From: Candidatus Aegiribacteria sp.
Lineage (GTDB): Bacteria > Fermentibacterota > Fermentibacteria > Fermentibacterales > JCC-6
Reading direction: 5' to 3'
Assembly (NCBI GenBank): GCA_030640155.1
Contig: DAOWJX010000229.1
Span: 1-6,083, forward strand
DNA: 6,083 nt
Both the position numbers and the translations under genes were made by a program. The notes under the pieces are model-generated. The model saw only the letters and a program-made list of their open reading frames with translations, searched no databases and had not been told where the DNA came from. How positions within the stretch are numbered: the stretch's first letter is position 1; every line of letters begins with the position of its first letter. Of the stretch, positions 5,634 through 6,083 are shown in pieces.

Positions 5634-6083
5634 CTACTTAATCACCACGAAGCGCTGTGTCGCTGTGAAGTCTCCTGAAACCATCCGGCAGAAGTAGGAT
5701 CCTGAAGCCAGCTCTTCCAGCTGAACCTGATGGTAACCGGCTGCATATTCGGTGAATGGAATATCTGTTACTATCCTCCCTGCAACGTCGAAGACAAACA
5801 GTTGGACCATGCCGGGTTCAGACAGACCGAATCGAATCGTCGAAAATCCTGATAACGGATTGGGTGAGAACGGGAGAAGTGATACCGTAAGAGGATTCTC
5901 ACCTCCGCCTATACCCACCGAGGGATCCCATGTGATCATCATATCGGAGAGGGTCGGAGTCTGATTCGGATCCATCGTGCTCATGAGCACCCTGTACTGA
6001 ACGTATCTGTGGCCGTCATTGATGTAATCACTCAGAGGTGAGGGAATCAGAAGTGAGTCGGACCATGGACCCATAGACTGGTA
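5634..6083 (-). CDS. Secreted/surface protein, C-terminal part with T9SS type A / FlgD-like sorting domain (partial)
   Basis: Only the last 149 residues are inside the window; the frame is open through the right edge (YQS precedes the first internal Met), so the N-terminus and main function are unknown. The visible part begins with a beta-rich stretch, HRYVQYRVLMSTMD followed by TPTLSDMMITWDP, a pattern often seen near the ends of multi-domain extracellular proteins. After a short GIGGGEN linker comes a ~75-residue Ig-like domain: SPNPLSGFSTIRFGLSEPG, VQLFVFDVAGRIV, AGYHQVQLEELASGSYFCRM, ending QRFVVIK with TAG stop at 5634-5636. This matches the FlgD-Ig-like / Por-secretion C-terminal sorting domain (TIGR04183 type), which in Bacteroidota directs export through the type IX system. 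In candidate phyla outside Bacteroidota the same domain is common though T9SS may be absent, so the route is inferred. It converges on cdd and is not part of that operon. Confidence 0.82.
   Translation of the reverse strand, partial: YQSMGPWSDSLLIPSPLSDYINDGHRYVQYRVLMSTMDPNQTPTLSDMMITWDPSVGIGGGENPLTVSLLPFSPNPLSGFSTIRFGLSEPGMVQLFVFDVAGRIVTDIPFTEYAAGYHQVQLEELASGSYFCRMVSGDFTATQRFVVIK

Overview
This 6.1-kb window reads as bacterial chromosome. Two compact gene sets are transcribed away from a shared ~97-bp intergenic region (about 2926-3022), and a third gene enters from the right edge. I see no RNA gene, IS element, prophage gene, CRISPR array or long repeat. The genes point to an uncultured or deep-branching bacterium with a Gram-negative-type envelope. 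The incomplete gene at the right edge ends in a type A/FlgD-like C-terminal sorting domain of the kind common in the Fibrobacteres-Chlorobi-Bacteroidetes (FCB) group and nearby candidate phyla (Cloacimonetes, Fermentibacteria, Eisenbacteria-like lineages). No marker here fixes the phylum, so that placement is an inference.

Left, minus strand, read from about 2925 down to 7: yicC (endoribonuclease family), then one ORF that fuses guanylate kinase to the phosphopantothenoylcysteine synthetase half of CoaBC (Gmk-CoaB), then a family 4 [4Fe-4S] uracil-DNA glycosylase. The genes overlap by 8 and 4 nt, so this is almost certainly one translationally coupled operon. A good sigma70-type promoter (TTGGTG, 16 nt, TATAAT) lies just upstream of yicC. 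The widespread bacterial order is yicC - gmk - rpoZ - coaBC. Here rpoZ and the CoaC decarboxylase half are both absent and the flanking enzymes are joined. A Shine-Dalgarno-like GGGAGAAGGA lies 9 nt before an in-frame GTG exactly at the domain junction, so a free CoaB may also be made.

Middle, plus strand, 3023-5529: an NFACT/RqcH (Rqc2 homologue) ribosome-rescue factor starting at TTG, then a standalone cyclic-nucleotide-binding domain protein without a DNA-binding domain, then cytidine deaminase. The gaps are 27 nt and a 1-nt overlap, again an operon. RqcH beside yicC-gmk resembles the Bacillus arrangement (yloA near yloC-gmk), so this looks like an old conserved neighbourhood rather than an acquired island.

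Right edge: a 104-bp convergent intergenic stretch with no strong terminator, then the C-terminal ~149 residues of a secreted or surface protein on the minus strand.

The most unusual items are the Gmk-CoaB fusion with its possible internal start and altered CoaB motifs, and the pairing of an orphan cNMP sensor with cytidine deaminase. I do not see a defence system or other clearly novel multigene system.
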